Below, in pieces: positions 8,662 to 17,457 of a stretch of 64,000 bases of DNA (its first letter is position 1; the number at the start of each line of letters is the position of its first letter). Source of the stretch: Beduinella massiliensis (GTDB lineage Bacteria > Bacillota > Clostridia > Christensenellales > Aristaeellaceae). Both the position numbers and the translations under genes were made by a program. Under the pieces are notes generated by a model, which ran no database searches, was not told the origin of the DNA, and saw nothing but the letters and a program-made list of their open reading frames with translations. The stretch lies in NCBI RefSeq assembly GCF_900199405.1, contig NZ_LT963430.1, positions 1,116,001 to 1,180,000 on the forward strand, read 5' to 3'.

Positions 8662-9570
8662 TTACTTTTCCCAGGGATTCGGGGTAAAGTCGCCGCCGCG
8701 GCACCATTTGAGATAAGCGAGCGAGTGCTTCTGCGCGGTCATCTCCCAATCCTTCTTGTAGATCGGGTCATGGTAGCCCTCCACGCAGATGTCGCCGGCG
8801 TAGCCGCCCACGTGCAGGATGTAGATGATATCGCGCCAGTCGCTGTCGCCAAAGCCGGGCGTGCGCTCGGGGGCGTACCAGTCGGTGTCGCACAGCACGC
8901 CGTAATCGGCGACGGCGCGGCGGTCGACGCTCGCGTCCTTACCATGCACGTGGTAGACCTTCTTCACCCACTTGCGAAGCTGGGCGATAGGGTCGATCAG
9001 CTGAATCATCTGGTGCGCGGGCTCCCACTCGAGGCCGAGCGCGTCGCTCTTGACCTCGTCGAACATGCGCTCCCACGCGCGGGGGTTAAATCCGATGTTG
9101 CAGGTCGGGCGGTCCCAGGTGCCGCCCATGGGGCAGTTCTCGATCGCCAGGCGAACGCCGCGATCCTCTGCGCGCTTGGCCAGATCGCGGAAGACCTCGC
9201 CGAACTTCTTGAAGGATTCGTCCACGGGCTTGCCCTCGTAAGCGCCCGCGAAGGTGGAGACGGTCTTCGCGCCGTAGAGATGCGCCGCGTCGATCGCGCG
9301 TTCCAGGTTCTTCTTGTGCTCCTCGTACTGAATGGCGTTGCAGTAATAGCCAAGCGTGGTGATTTCGATGCCCTTTTCCTCGGCCATCGCCTTCATGCGC
9401 GGTCCCTGCTCCTCGATGTTTACGCCGTTATACTCCATGTGGAAGTTTACCGACAGCGTTTCAAAGCCGATGTCCGCCATATGCGGCCCCCATTGCTCCG
9501 CGAACGGGCCGGGCAGGCAGGTGCCGATGCGAATCTGGGAAATGTCATAATGCGGTACCAAAACGATCAT
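8662..9570 (-). CDS. Sugar phosphate isomerase/epimerase-like TIM barrel (xylose isomerase-like/AP endonuclease 2 fold)
   Basis: A 302-aa protein with the repeated pattern of the IolE/IolI-type TIM-barrel family: an N-terminal IGTCLPG strand, a central LAIENCP strand, LEWEPAHQ, a VYHVHGKD metal-site strand, and GDICVEGYHDP near the end. Such proteins isomerise or epimerise sugars or oxidised sugar derivatives with a divalent metal. The start is uncertain: the ATG at 9570 abuts an AGAAAGG sequence with no spacing, whereas the in-frame TTG at 9561 has normal spacing from it. The neighbour GH38 gene suggests a role in processing released sugars. The exact substrate is unknown. Confidence 0.82.
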   Translation of the reverse strand: MIVLVPHYDISQIRIGTCLPGPFAEQWGPHMADIGFETLSVNFHMEYNGVNIEEQGPRMKAMAEEKGIEITTLGYYCNAIQYEEHKKNLERAIDAAHLYGAKTVSTFAGAYEGKPVDESFKKFGEVFRDLAKRAEDRGVRLAIENCPMGGTWDRPTCNIGFNPRAWERMFDEVKSDALGLEWEPAHQMIQLIDPIAQLRKWVKKVYHVHGKDASVDRRAVADYGVLCDTDWYAPERTPGFGDSDWRDIIYILHVGGYAGDICVEGYHDPIYKKDWEMTAQKHSLAYLKWCRGGDFTPNPWEK

Positions 9571-9689
9571 CCTTTCTGTGTCTCTCCCTTCAAACGGAAG
9601 GGGGCGTACGGATTGTTTGTGAAACGCACCGTGAATCCTTTAATAGGTTCGTTCTTTCTATGCGTTTTCCTTCGGAAAAAAGGCGGCTG

Positions 9690-9727
9690 TGAAAAGAAAA
9701 TCGGGGACAGGCGAGCCTGTTCCCGAT
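9690..9727 (-). terminator. Terminator of the Opp-type transporter operon
   Basis: On the minus strand ATCGGG-ACAGGC pairs with GCCTGT-CCCGAT and is followed by TTTTCTTTT. It separates the ATPase gene from the isomerase and mannosidase genes. Confidence 0.85.
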
Positions 9728-9788
9728 AGCTTTAGGCAGGCCGTTCAGGGCCTCGTCGTTCAAGGGGCGGACGCCCAGGAGATTCCGG

Positions 9789-10766
9789 TTAATCCGGCTT
9801 GACCAGCGGATGGAAGCACAGCACCTTGCGCCGCGCATTCAAGTGCACCATGTCGGGCCGCTTCTGGCGGCATTCGTCCGTCGCGTAGGGGCAGCGGGGC
9901 GCGAACTTGCAGTAGGTGATCGAATACTCCTTGTCTTCCATGTCCGGCATGACGAGCTCTTCGCTCCACTTGTCGCCCACGCGCGGCACCGCGTTCATCA
10001 GCAGCTCCGTGTACGGGTGCGCCGGATCGTCCATGATCTCTTTGGCCGGTCCGTATTCGATCAGACCGCCACGGTAGAGCGTGGCAATGTAGTCCGACAC
10101 GTAGTAAGCGGTCGAGAGGTCGTGCGTGATGTAGATGAAGGAAACCTTGTATTTGTCCTTGAGCTCCTTAAAGAGGTTGACGATGTTCATCTTCATCGAC
10201 GCGTCGATCGCGGCGACGGGCTCGTCGGCGATAATCAGCTTCGGACGGGTGATGAGCGCGCGCGCGATGGAGACGCGCTGAAGCTCGCCGCCGGAGAACT
10301 GCGTCGGGTACTTGCCCTTGACGACCGCCAGCGACATGCCGACGCTGCGCAGCGTTTCGTCGACCAGCTTTTCAGCTTCCTCGTGGTTTTTGCTGATGCC
10401 CAGGCGAAGCGCGGTGTTGAACAGGTAGGTGTCCACCGTCTTGCGGGCGGAAAAGGACTCATAGGGGTTTTGGAAGATCGGCTGAACGTCCAGCTTAAAC
10501 TGCTTGGGATGGTACGCCTTCTTGTCGGCGTAGGAGTTGCCCAAAAGCTTGATGTCGCCCATGTCCGGCTGGTACAGGCGCAGGATCATCTTGCAGAGCG
10601 TGGACTTGCCGCAGCCGGACTCGCCGACGATGGAGAGGATGACCGGCTCGCCCGCTTCGATGTCGAGCGAGACGTCGTCGATCGCGACGAGCTTTTTGCC
10701 CATCAGCATGCCGCCGATGCGGAAGATTTTGCTGACGTTGTTGATTTCCAGCAGCTTTTCGGCCAT
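9789..10766 (-). CDS. Oligopeptide-type ABC transporter ATP-binding protein (OppF/DppF-like)
   Basis: A 325-aa ATPase that powers an Opp/Dpp importer as one half of a heterodimeric motor. Walker A is GESGCGKST, the signature is FSGGELQR and Walker B is LIIADEPVAAID, slightly unusual in having VAA where TSA is typical. The C-terminal oligopeptide-transporter region with a cysteine-containing FAPRCPYATDEC segment is present; members of this group often bind an Fe-S cluster there. It is the last gene of the operon, 1 bp after its partner ATPase, and is followed by a terminator. Confidence 0.95.
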   Translation of the reverse strand: MAEKLLEINNVSKIFRIGGMLMGKKLVAIDDVSLDIEAGEPVILSIVGESGCGKSTLCKMILRLYQPDMGDIKLLGNSYADKKAYHPKQFKLDVQPIFQNPYESFSARKTVDTYLFNTALRLGISKNHEEAEKLVDETLRSVGMSLAVVKGKYPTQFSGGELQRVSIARALITRPKLIIADEPVAAIDASMKMNIVNLFKELKDKYKVSFIYITHDLSTAYYVSDYIATLYRGGLIEYGPAKEIMDDPAHPYTELLMNAVPRVGDKWSEELVMPDMEDKEYSITYCKFAPRCPYATDECRQKRPDMVHLNARRKVLCFHPLVKPD

Positions 10767-10767
10767 G

Positions 10768-11739
10768 TCATTTCACCTCCGGATTGAGCAAATGGCAGGC
10801 CGCATAGCGGCCGGGTTTGATCTCGCGGAACTCGGGTACCAATTCGCGGCACTTGTCCGTCGCCTTGGGGCAGCGGGGCGCGAAGCGGCATCCGGGCGGC
10901 GGGTTCTTCAGGGCCGGCGGACGGCCGGGAATGCCGACCTTCTGGCTCTTGTCGCCCACGCGCGGGAGCGCGCCGATCAGCATTTGCGTGTAGGGGTGGA
11001 TCGGGTCGTTGAAGATGTCGTCCGTCTTGCCCAGCTCCACGAAGCTGCCGGAGTACATGATGCCCATGCGGTTCGTGATCTGGTAATGCACGCCCATGTC
11101 GTGGCTGACGAGCACCAGCGTGTTCTTGAACTGGCGCTGCAATCGCATGAGCATCATCAGGATGCCGCGCTGCACCACGACGTCCAGCGCTGTGGTCGGC
11201 TCGTCCGCGAGCACCACGTTCGGAGACATGAACGTCGCGAGCGCGATGATGACGCGCTGGCGCATGCCGCCGGAAAGCTGGAAGGGGAAGGCCTCCAGAA
11301 TGTCGGACGAGAGCCCCAGCTCTTCGAGGTACTTGCCCACGCGCTTCAGAGTCTGCTCCTCGGTCTCGTTCTTGCGGTCTTCCTTGGGGATGGAATCGAG
11401 GAACTGGCTCTTGAGGCGGGTGATCGGGTTCAGAACGCTCTGCGCGGCCTGGGGCACATAAGAGATGTTGTTCCACCAGGACTTGCGGATCTCGCCCGAC
11501 TCGTAGGAGAAGGGCCTGCCGTTCTTCTCGCCGCTGAGGACGACCTTGCCGGAGTCGATCTCCAGCGGGAACTCGATGATGTCGTACAGGGTTTTGAGCA
11601 GGGTGGACTTGCCGCATCCCGATTCGCCGGCGATGCCGAAAATTTCGTTGTCGTAAATTTCGAAGTTCACGTCTTTGACGACGTGTACGTTGCCGTCGAT
11701 GGTCTTATAGGAGGCGGAAAGATGATCGATTTTCAGCAT
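10768..11739 (-). CDS. Oligopeptide-type ABC transporter ATP-binding protein (OppD/DppD-like)
   Basis: A 323-aa ATPase and partner of the downstream OppF-like subunit. Walker A is GESGCGKST, the signature is LSGGMRQR, Walker B is VVLADEPTTALD, and the C-terminal oligopeptide-transporter extension contains GCRFAPRCPKATDKC. It begins 2 bp after the permease gene and has a GAGAGG-type ribosome-binding site. Together with two permeases and the SBP at 13798-15690 it makes a complete importer. Confidence 0.95.
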   Translation of the reverse strand: MLKIDHLSASYKTIDGNVHVVKDVNFEIYDNEIFGIAGESGCGKSTLLKTLYDIIEFPLEIDSGKVVLSGEKNGRPFSYESGEIRKSWWNNISYVPQAAQSVLNPITRLKSQFLDSIPKEDRKNETEEQTLKRVGKYLEELGLSSDILEAFPFQLSGGMRQRVIIALATFMSPNVVLADEPTTALDVVVQRGILMMLMRLQRQFKNTLVLVSHDMGVHYQITNRMGIMYSGSFVELGKTDDIFNDPIHPYTQMLIGALPRVGDKSQKVGIPGRPPALKNPPPGCRFAPRCPKATDKCRELVPEFREIKPGRYAACHLLNPEVK

Positions 11740-11741
11740 CT

Positions 11742-12578
11742 TTATCTACCTCTCTTCATGGACATATAGTCGTTGTAGCCGGTGATCAGCAGGAACAGGC
11801 CGATGAAGAGCAGCACGGTCGCGACGATCGGAGAGCCGATCCAGAACCACTGCCGGGCCATGATGGCGTTGCGGTCGCGGGCCCACTGAATCATGTTGCC
11901 CAGGGAAATCAGGTTCGCGGGCGAGAGGCCCAGAACCGCCAGGCTGGACTCGGAGGCGATGGCGGAAAGCGTTGCGTTCATGAAGTTGGAAAGCGACCAG
12001 CTCAGCGCGTAGGGCAGAATCTCCGTCGCGACGATCTGTACCGAGCTTTCGCCGGAAAACTTCGCGGTGTGGATGAAATCGCGCTCCTTGAGCGTCAGCG
12101 CCATCGAGCGGATCTGGCGGCTCGGCCAGGCCCAGGCGAACATCGCCAGCACCAGGGCCATCATCACCACGGTGGCCGAGCCCTTCATGAGCGAGGTCAT
12201 GAGGATCAGGATCGGCAGGGAGGGGATGACGACGAAGGTATCGGTGACGACCATGAGCACGCGGTCGAGCGTGCCGCCGGAGAAGCCGGCGATGAGGCCG
12301 ACGAACACGCCGACGACCGTGCCGATGGTGGCGACGATCAGGCCGATGACCAGCGAGTTATGGATGGACTCGATCAGCAGCCACAGGACGTCCTGTCCCA
12401 GAGAGGTGGTGCCCAGCCAGTGCTCCGCGCTGGGCAGGAGCTTCTTGGGGTATGTATTAAAGGCGAAGGGGCTGGTATGGGGAATGAAGTAGACGACAAA
12501 GCCGATGAAGAAGAAGAACGCGGTCATGATCAACCCGGCTTTTAGGCTTAGATTCGCATTTTTCCAGAATTTTTTCAT
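11742..12578 (-). CDS. Oligopeptide-type ABC transporter permease (OppC/DppC-like)
   Basis: A 278-aa inner-membrane permease. An N-terminal membrane segment (about residues 14-34) is followed by a soluble loop and then five membrane helices in a binding-protein-dependent transport domain. The EAA-type coupling loop is visible as ALTLKERDFIHTAKFSGES. AGGAGG precedes the ATG. The gene is 19 bp downstream of the first permease. Confidence 0.93.
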   Translation of the reverse strand: MKKFWKNANLSLKAGLIMTAFFFFIGFVVYFIPHTSPFAFNTYPKKLLPSAEHWLGTTSLGQDVLWLLIESIHNSLVIGLIVATIGTVVGVFVGLIAGFSGGTLDRVLMVVTDTFVVIPSLPILILMTSLMKGSATVVMMALVLAMFAWAWPSRQIRSMALTLKERDFIHTAKFSGESSVQIVATEILPYALSWSLSNFMNATLSAIASESSLAVLGLSPANLISLGNMIQWARDRNAIMARQWFWIGSPIVATVLLFIGLFLLITGYNDYMSMKRGR

Positions 12579-12597
12579 GTTTGCCGTTCCTCCTTTC

Positions 12598-13596
12598 TCA
12601 GCTATAACGGATGCGCGGATCGATGAACGGATAGACGAGGTCAGCGATCAGCGTAGCCGTGGAAATGGCGACAATCGAGATGGTGATACAACCCAGGATC
12701 ATGTTGTAGTCGGACTGTAAAATCGCGTTCTGGATCAGCTTGCCGACGCCCGGATAGCCGAAGATGATCTCGGTCATGATCGAGCCGTTGAACACGCCGC
12801 CCAGGCTCATGGCCAGCGCGGTGATCTGCGTCAGGATCGAGTTGCGGAAGACATAACTCTTGCCGATCTTTCCTTCAGACAGGCCGCGGTAGCGCGCGTA
12901 GAGGACGAAATCTTCCTCCGCGGTGGTGCCGGCGAGCGACTTCATGGAAATGATCCACCAACCGGTGCCGACCAGCAGCAGGGAAACCGCGGGCAACGTG
13001 GAGGCCTTGATGAGCGAGGCGAAGAACGTGCCGAAGCTGCCTCCCATGTTGAACGTAGACTGCAGGGGGAACCATTTCAGGATGAAGGCGAAGAAGATCT
13101 GCAGCACCAGAGCGACGATGAAGTAAGGAATGGGGTAAATACAAATCGCGATGCCCTCCAGAATCTTGGAGGAACGCTTGTTCTTTCTAAAGCCAGCCAG
13201 AAGGCCTATGATATTGCCGATGATCCACGCCAATAGCGTGGATGTCAGCGATAGGCCGACGGTATAGGGGAGGTATTGCCAGATGATCGTACCCGTATCT
13301 GTCGGATAGCTCATCAGGCTGGGGCCGAAGTCAAAGTGCAGAAGGCCCTTCCATAAAAACGAGCCGTACTGCTCGAGCAGCGAGCCTTCCAGGCCGAACT
13401 GCACGCGCAGGGATTTTCTCAGCGCTTCCTTTTGCTCAGGGTCCATCTGGCCGGAACGCGCCTGCATCTGGCCGATCATGTTCTCAACCGGGTCGGAGGG
13501 GAACATGCGCGGGATAAAAAAGATGAAAGTAACGCCAATCCAGATGGTCAGCGCCCACGTCAGGAGACGAAGGCCTAAATACTTCCAAAATTTCAC
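12598..13596 (-). CDS. Oligopeptide-type ABC transporter permease (OppB/DppB-like)
   Basis: A 332-aa permease with an N-terminal membrane helix (about 9-31), a conserved ITFIFFIPRMFPSDPV-type segment and the coupling loop near the TTAEEDFVLYARYRGL stretch. The chosen start is GTG at 13596, preceded by a GGGGTG sequence. It is the first permease gene after the hairpin that separates it from the SBP gene. Confidence 0.93.
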   Translation of the reverse strand: MKFWKYLGLRLLTWALTIWIGVTFIFFIPRMFPSDPVENMIGQMQARSGQMDPEQKEALRKSLRVQFGLEGSLLEQYGSFLWKGLLHFDFGPSLMSYPTDTGTIIWQYLPYTVGLSLTSTLLAWIIGNIIGLLAGFRKNKRSSKILEGIAICIYPIPYFIVALVLQIFFAFILKWFPLQSTFNMGGSFGTFFASLIKASTLPAVSLLLVGTGWWIISMKSLAGTTAEEDFVLYARYRGLSEGKIGKSYVFRNSILTQITALAMSLGGVFNGSIMTEIIFGYPGVGKLIQNAILQSDYNMILGCITISIVAISTATLIADLVYPFIDPRIRYS

Positions 13597-13729
13597 AGGG
13601 TCACACCCCTTCGCTTACACGAATTTTAGGCGGTTCATGGGGAATCTGCCGTAGAGATCGGCGCAGATACTCCGAAGGGGAGGTGACTGCGCGCAGAATA
13701 GCAGGGTAGAGGAATTTGGATAGAAGAAA

Positions 13730-13759
13730 GCACGCGCCGCCGCGTCGGGCGGCGCGTGC
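13730..13759 (-). terminator. Hairpin between the SBP and permease genes (partial terminator or attenuator)
   Basis: A perfect 11-bp stem GCACGCGCCGC/GCGGCGCGTGC with an 8-nt loop. On the minus strand it is followed by TTTCTTCT. It likely lets only part of the SBP transcripts continue into the permease genes, giving excess SBP. Confidence 0.7.
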
Positions 13760-13797
13760 CGTCAAGGCTTTAAACCTTCAGACAGGGGACTTCAAGC

Positions 13798-15690
13798 TTA
13801 CTTCGCGACCGGCGTGATGTGCGGCACGATGTACTTGAAGCAGCTCCACCACCACCACGGACCATTGTAGGGATCCTCGGCGCAGGGGTAGCCTTCCCAG
13901 TTGGTGCTGTTGGTGGGAACGAACTTGACGCCGGAGTGGAAGCCGATGAACGGCATATCCTTGACAGCTTCCTTCAGGAAGGTCATGGCCAGCTCATAGG
14001 TCTTCTCGTCGTCCGGAGACAGCTTCGCCATCTCGTGGATCGCGTCCGTCGCTACCTGGTTGTTCCAGCGGGTGCCCTGGCCGGATCCGCGCTCGCCCAG
14101 CGGCACGATCAGGTCGGCGTCCCAGCCGTTGATCTGGGAGTAGATGTCCTTGGTGATACCGCCGGTCGGCCAGTAGCCGCCGATTTCGTAGTTGCCGGTC
14201 TCGCCGTCGGCGCTCCACACGGCGGAGCTCTTGCTCGTCAGCGTGCAGTTGAGGCCGAACTTGGTCAGCTGGTCGTACGCGGCCTGCGTGCCGCGGCCAG
14301 CCTGCGCTTCGCTGTCGGCGATGTAGGACAGCTCGATGGAGAAGGGAGCGCCGCCGAAGTACCAGCCGTCGTCCTTCTTCTCAAGGCCGGCCTTGGTCAG
14401 CAGCTTGGTGGCGGCTTCCGGATCGTACTTCCAGCAGCCGATGCCGAACATGTCGACCAGCGCGTCCTTGTCGGTGGGGATGTCATAGCCCTGCGCGGTC
14501 AGCGTAGCGGCCATGCGCTCGGCGTATCCGCTGTCAAACGGCTTCACGGTCGTGCCGTCGCCCAGGTCGAGTTCAAACTCCTCGAGCCAGGACTGCAGGG
14601 GCTTGTAGTACAGTTCCTGCATGGCGCTGGTGGCCGTCAGGATCGGCAGGCAGCTCGCGCGGCCGACGCCGTCGAAGATGTTCATGGAGATTTCGTCGAA
14701 GTTCATGGCCATCGCGATGCCCCAGCGGAAGTCGGCGCTGTCGTACGGCGCGCCCTTGCCGATGGAGAAGGACAGGCCCTTGGAGCACGGGTCGTCAGAC
14801 GTAGCGTACGGGAAGTCCTTGTACCAGCAGGCGATCTTGTCGTTCGCGCTGGTCATGACCTCGAGCTCTTCGGGGGTGACTTCGCAGAGGATGTCGACTT
14901 CGTTGTTGATCATCATCATCTGCTTGGTGGTGGAGTCGCCCAGCGCCTTGAAGAGCACGTACTTGGCCGTGGGCTCCATGCCGGTCACGACGCCGACGGT
15001 GCTGCTTTGCCAGTCAGCGCGCTTTTCGTACAGAATCCACTTGCCCAGCGGGTCGTAGGAATTCACGGTGTACGGGCCAGCGACGACGGGCGCTTCGTCC
15101 TTGAACGTGGTGACGTCGTCCACCTTGGAATAGACGTGCTCGGGAACGATACGAAGGTCGGTGCCCCAGATCGTGACGCCGAACTTGAGCGTCAGGCGGG
15201 GGAAGGATTCCTTCGTCACGAACTTCACGGTGTAATCATCGACCGCCTCGCAGGACGCGAACACGGTGTTGAAGTACGCGCTCTGAGCGATACCGGGGTT
15301 CGTCAGGATCATGTTGACGGTGAAGGCGACGTCCTTCGCGGTGAGGTCGACGCCGTCGGACCACTTGATGCCCTGGCGGATCTTCACGGTGTGCTCGGTG
15401 AAGTCTTCGTTGGAGACGGGCATGCCTTCGGCGATCTCGCCGAACTGCTCGCCTTTAACGGTGTCCATTTCCCAAAGATGGCTCATCATGAGCTGATGGA
15501 TGCCGGAACCCATCTGGGTGCCCTGCATGTAGGGGTTGAATTGGCCGGGAGTGTCGGTCGGGCTCTGCATTTCGACGATGAGCGTCTCAGCGCGGGGCGT
15601 GCCGACGTCGGTCATTTCCTCTGCAAATGCGAAGGAGCTCAGGGAGAACACCATCGCGAGCGTGAGGACGATAGAGAGGATTTTGCGCAT
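13798..15690 (-). CDS. Oligopeptide-type ABC solute-binding protein (family 5)
   Basis: A 630-aa SBP. The start at 15690 is chosen because AAGGAGG lies 8 nt upstream and it opens directly into a signal peptide (MRKIL..., cleavage near AFA|EE); the frame remains open upstream but without a good start. There is no lipobox cysteine. The mature protein shows the family 5 pattern KIRQGIKWSDGVDLTAKDVAFTVNMI, and is longer than typical OppA. It feeds the permeases and ATPases that follow. The nearby GH38 and isomerase-like genes suggest an oligosaccharide rather than peptide ligand, as known for some family 5 proteins; that is inference. Confidence 0.93.
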   Translation of the reverse strand: MRKILSIVLTLAMVFSLSSFAFAEEMTDVGTPRAETLIVEMQSPTDTPGQFNPYMQGTQMGSGIHQLMMSHLWEMDTVKGEQFGEIAEGMPVSNEDFTEHTVKIRQGIKWSDGVDLTAKDVAFTVNMILTNPGIAQSAYFNTVFASCEAVDDYTVKFVTKESFPRLTLKFGVTIWGTDLRIVPEHVYSKVDDVTTFKDEAPVVAGPYTVNSYDPLGKWILYEKRADWQSSTVGVVTGMEPTAKYVLFKALGDSTTKQMMMINNEVDILCEVTPEELEVMTSANDKIACWYKDFPYATSDDPCSKGLSFSIGKGAPYDSADFRWGIAMAMNFDEISMNIFDGVGRASCLPILTATSAMQELYYKPLQSWLEEFELDLGDGTTVKPFDSGYAERMAATLTAQGYDIPTDKDALVDMFGIGCWKYDPEAATKLLTKAGLEKKDDGWYFGGAPFSIELSYIADSEAQAGRGTQAAYDQLTKFGLNCTLTSKSSAVWSADGETGNYEIGGYWPTGGITKDIYSQINGWDADLIVPLGERGSGQGTRWNNQVATDAIHEMAKLSPDDEKTYELAMTFLKEAVKDMPFIGFHSGVKFVPTNSTNWEGYPCAEDPYNGPWWWWSCFKYIVPHITPVAK

Positions 15691-15916
15691 AAGGTTACCT
15701 CCTTTTTTATTCAACGGATTTTCCAACCCGTTGGGCACAAAAGATGTAGAATAGTTGACACCATACCCGGCGGGCCCCCTGGACGCTTTCATGGCGACCA
15801 GTGCTTCCGCCGGTTCTTTTTTTGCGTCCGGCGCAAAAGGTACGGTATCAGTGCGGCTTGGATGCGCGCATCATTCCTCCTTCTTGCGGGCATTTCACCT
15901 GCCCGCCTTGCTACGA
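15691..15916 (-). ncRNA. Long structured 5' leader of the SBP gene with shared 15-nt motif
   Basis: The predicted transcript starts near 15916, leaving about 226 nt before the ATG. It contains a GCGGGCA/TGCCCGC hairpin, a TTTTGCG/CGCAAAA hairpin followed by an A-tract, an ACCGG/CTGGT stem, then TTTTGTGCCCAACGG (15728-15742) and a CAACGG/CCGTTG hairpin just before AAGGAGG. The same 15-nt motif, at nearly the same distance from the start codon, occurs upstream of the SBP at 37423. Confidence 0.55.
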
Positions 15917-15923
15917 TAGATTG

Positions 15924-15952
15924 ATATTAGCACAATGGCGTAAAAAAATCAA
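15924..15952 (-). promoter_or_regulatory. Sigma-A promoter of the Opp-type SBP operon
   Basis: On the minus strand TTGATT (15947-15952), a 17-bp spacer and TAATAT (15924-15929). Confidence 0.65.
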
Positions 15953-16116
15953 TAATCTATGTGCAAAATATTCGGTAAACCTAAGCGGGATGCATCACTT
16001 TTGTAAAATAATCTGCTATTTTCATGAAACCTCACATGAAAAAATCCTTGATTTTCCTACAAAAAACGCGGTTTGAATTGTTATAAGTTGGAAGCAAAGA
16101 AAATTGTGTGTGTGCC

Positions 16117-16145
16117 TTGACATCTGCGTATACTTCAAGTATACT
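16117..16145 (+). promoter_or_regulatory. Promoter of the GntR/ABC operon with an overlapping operator
   Basis: TTGACA (16117-16122), 17-bp spacer, TATACT (16140-16145). A perfect inverted repeat GTATACTTCAAGTATAC (16128-16144) covers the spacer and the -10, the expected place for an autorepressor of the GntR/YtrA type. Confidence 0.8.
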
Positions 16146-16189
16146 GTGCATACACGATATATACGATAGATACGAACGGAGGAGCGTAA

Positions 16190-16567
16190 ATGGAGATCAT
16201 CCTTTCGCACTCGAGCGACAAGCCGATCTACGAGCAGATCACCTCGCAGATCAAGCGGATGATCGCGTCGGGCGAACTGCCACCGGGGGAGCTGCTGCCC
16301 AGCATGCGCGTGCTGGCAAGAGATCTCCGCATCAGCGTAATCACGACCAAGCGCGCGTATCAGGACCTGGAGCGCGACGGATTCATCGAAACAGTCGCCG
16401 GAAAGGGCAGCTTTGTCGCGGGCAAGAACGCCGAGCTCATCCGCGAGGAGCACCTGCGCCTGGTGGAGGAATCCCTCAGCTGCGCCGTAGAAACGGCGCG
16501 CATGGGCGGCATCACCCGCCGGGAGGTCGAGGAGCTGCTCAATATCTTATATGAAGAGGAAGGCTGA
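16190..16567 (+). CDS. GntR-family transcriptional regulator, YtrA subfamily
   Basis: A 125-aa repressor with an N-terminal winged helix (PIYEQITSQIKRMIASGEL...LPSMRVLARDLRIS...TTKRAYQDLERDGFI, about residues 11-70) and only a short C-terminal dimerisation helix region, which is the YtrA layout. GGAGG lies upstream of the ATG. It is the first gene of an operon with an ABC ATPase and a permease, as in ytr-type systems that respond to cell-wall-active compounds. The palindrome over its promoter suggests autorepression. Confidence 0.92.
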   Translation: MEIILSHSSDKPIYEQITSQIKRMIASGELPPGELLPSMRVLARDLRISVITTKRAYQDLERDGFIETVAGKGSFVAGKNAELIREEHLRLVEESLSCAVETARMGGITRREVEELLNILYEEEG

Positions 16568-16596
16568 AAAGCCGCGTAGCGAGGAGGAATGAAGCC

Positions 16597-17457
16597 ATGG
16601 CGGATGCACTTCGCATCGAGGGCCTGTGCAAGCGATACGGCACGTTTTCCCTGAAGGACGTAGGGTTCAGGATGGAGTCCGGAACGATCATGGGATTGGT
16701 CGGGGAAAACGGCGCGGGCAAGACGACGACGATCAAGGCGATTTTGGGGCTCGTGCGCCCGGACGGGGGCCGCATCGAGATCCTGGGGAGGGAGGCGTCC
16801 TTCGGCGCGTATCAGGCGCGGGCGCAGGTGGGCTACGTGCCCGACGAATGCTGCTTTCATACGGGCATGAGCGCGGGGGACGTGCGGCGAACGATGGCGG
16901 CGCTCTGCCCGCAGTGGGATAGCGCGCTGTTCGGCGCGCTGATCGGGCAGTTTGGCATCGACCCGAAAAAGCAGATTAAGGATTTTTCCAAGGGCATGCG
17001 CATGAAGCTTTCCATCGCCGCGGCGATGGCACGACGCCCCCGGCTGCTCGTTCTGGACGAGCCGACCGGCGGTCTCGATCCTGTGGCGCGCGACGAGCTG
17101 CTGGACATCCTGCAGCAGTACGTGGAGGATGAGGAAAACGCGGTGCTCTTCTCGACGCACATCACCAGCGACCTGGACAAGATCGCGGATGCGGTCACCT
17201 TTCTGCACGAGGGGCATATCGTCCTTTCCGCGACGCGCGACGACCTGATGGACGCCATGGGCGTAGCGCGCGTGAGCGCCTCGCAGCTGACGGAGCTGCA
17301 GGGCGGCGAGGCGCTTCGCGTGCGCCGGGAGAAGCACGGCTGCACGGTGCTGGTAAAAGACCGCAGGTCGGTGGCGCGGCGGCATCCGAACTGGGTTGTG
17401 GAGGGCGTGAGCATCGAGGAAATGATGCTGCTGATCGTAAGGGGGGAAGCGGTATGA
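16597..17457 (+). CDS. ABC transporter ATP-binding protein (YtrB-like)
   Basis: A 286-aa ATPase with Walker A GENGAGKTT (about residues 35-43), signature FSKGMRMKLSIA, Walker B LLVLDEPTGGLD and H-loop FSTHIT. The C-terminal 70 residues are a family-specific extension. It overlaps the next gene by 4 bp, so the two are coupled and form one transporter. The GntR neighbour suggests an inducible efflux or lipid/antibiotic-response function; the substrate is not evident. Confidence 0.93.
   Translation: MADALRIEGLCKRYGTFSLKDVGFRMESGTIMGLVGENGAGKTTTIKAILGLVRPDGGRIEILGREASFGAYQARAQVGYVPDECCFHTGMSAGDVRRTMAALCPQWDSALFGALIGQFGIDPKKQIKDFSKGMRMKLSIAAAMARRPRLLVLDEPTGGLDPVARDELLDILQQYVEDEENAVLFSTHITSDLDKIADAVTFLHEGHIVLSATRDDLMDAMGVARVSASQLTELQGGEALRVRREKHGCTVLVKDRRSVARRHPNWVVEGVSIEEMMLLIVRGEAV

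Noticed and set aside
13819-15924. Plus-strand open frame opposite the SBP gene
   Set aside because: Shadow of a clear SBP gene in GC-rich DNA.
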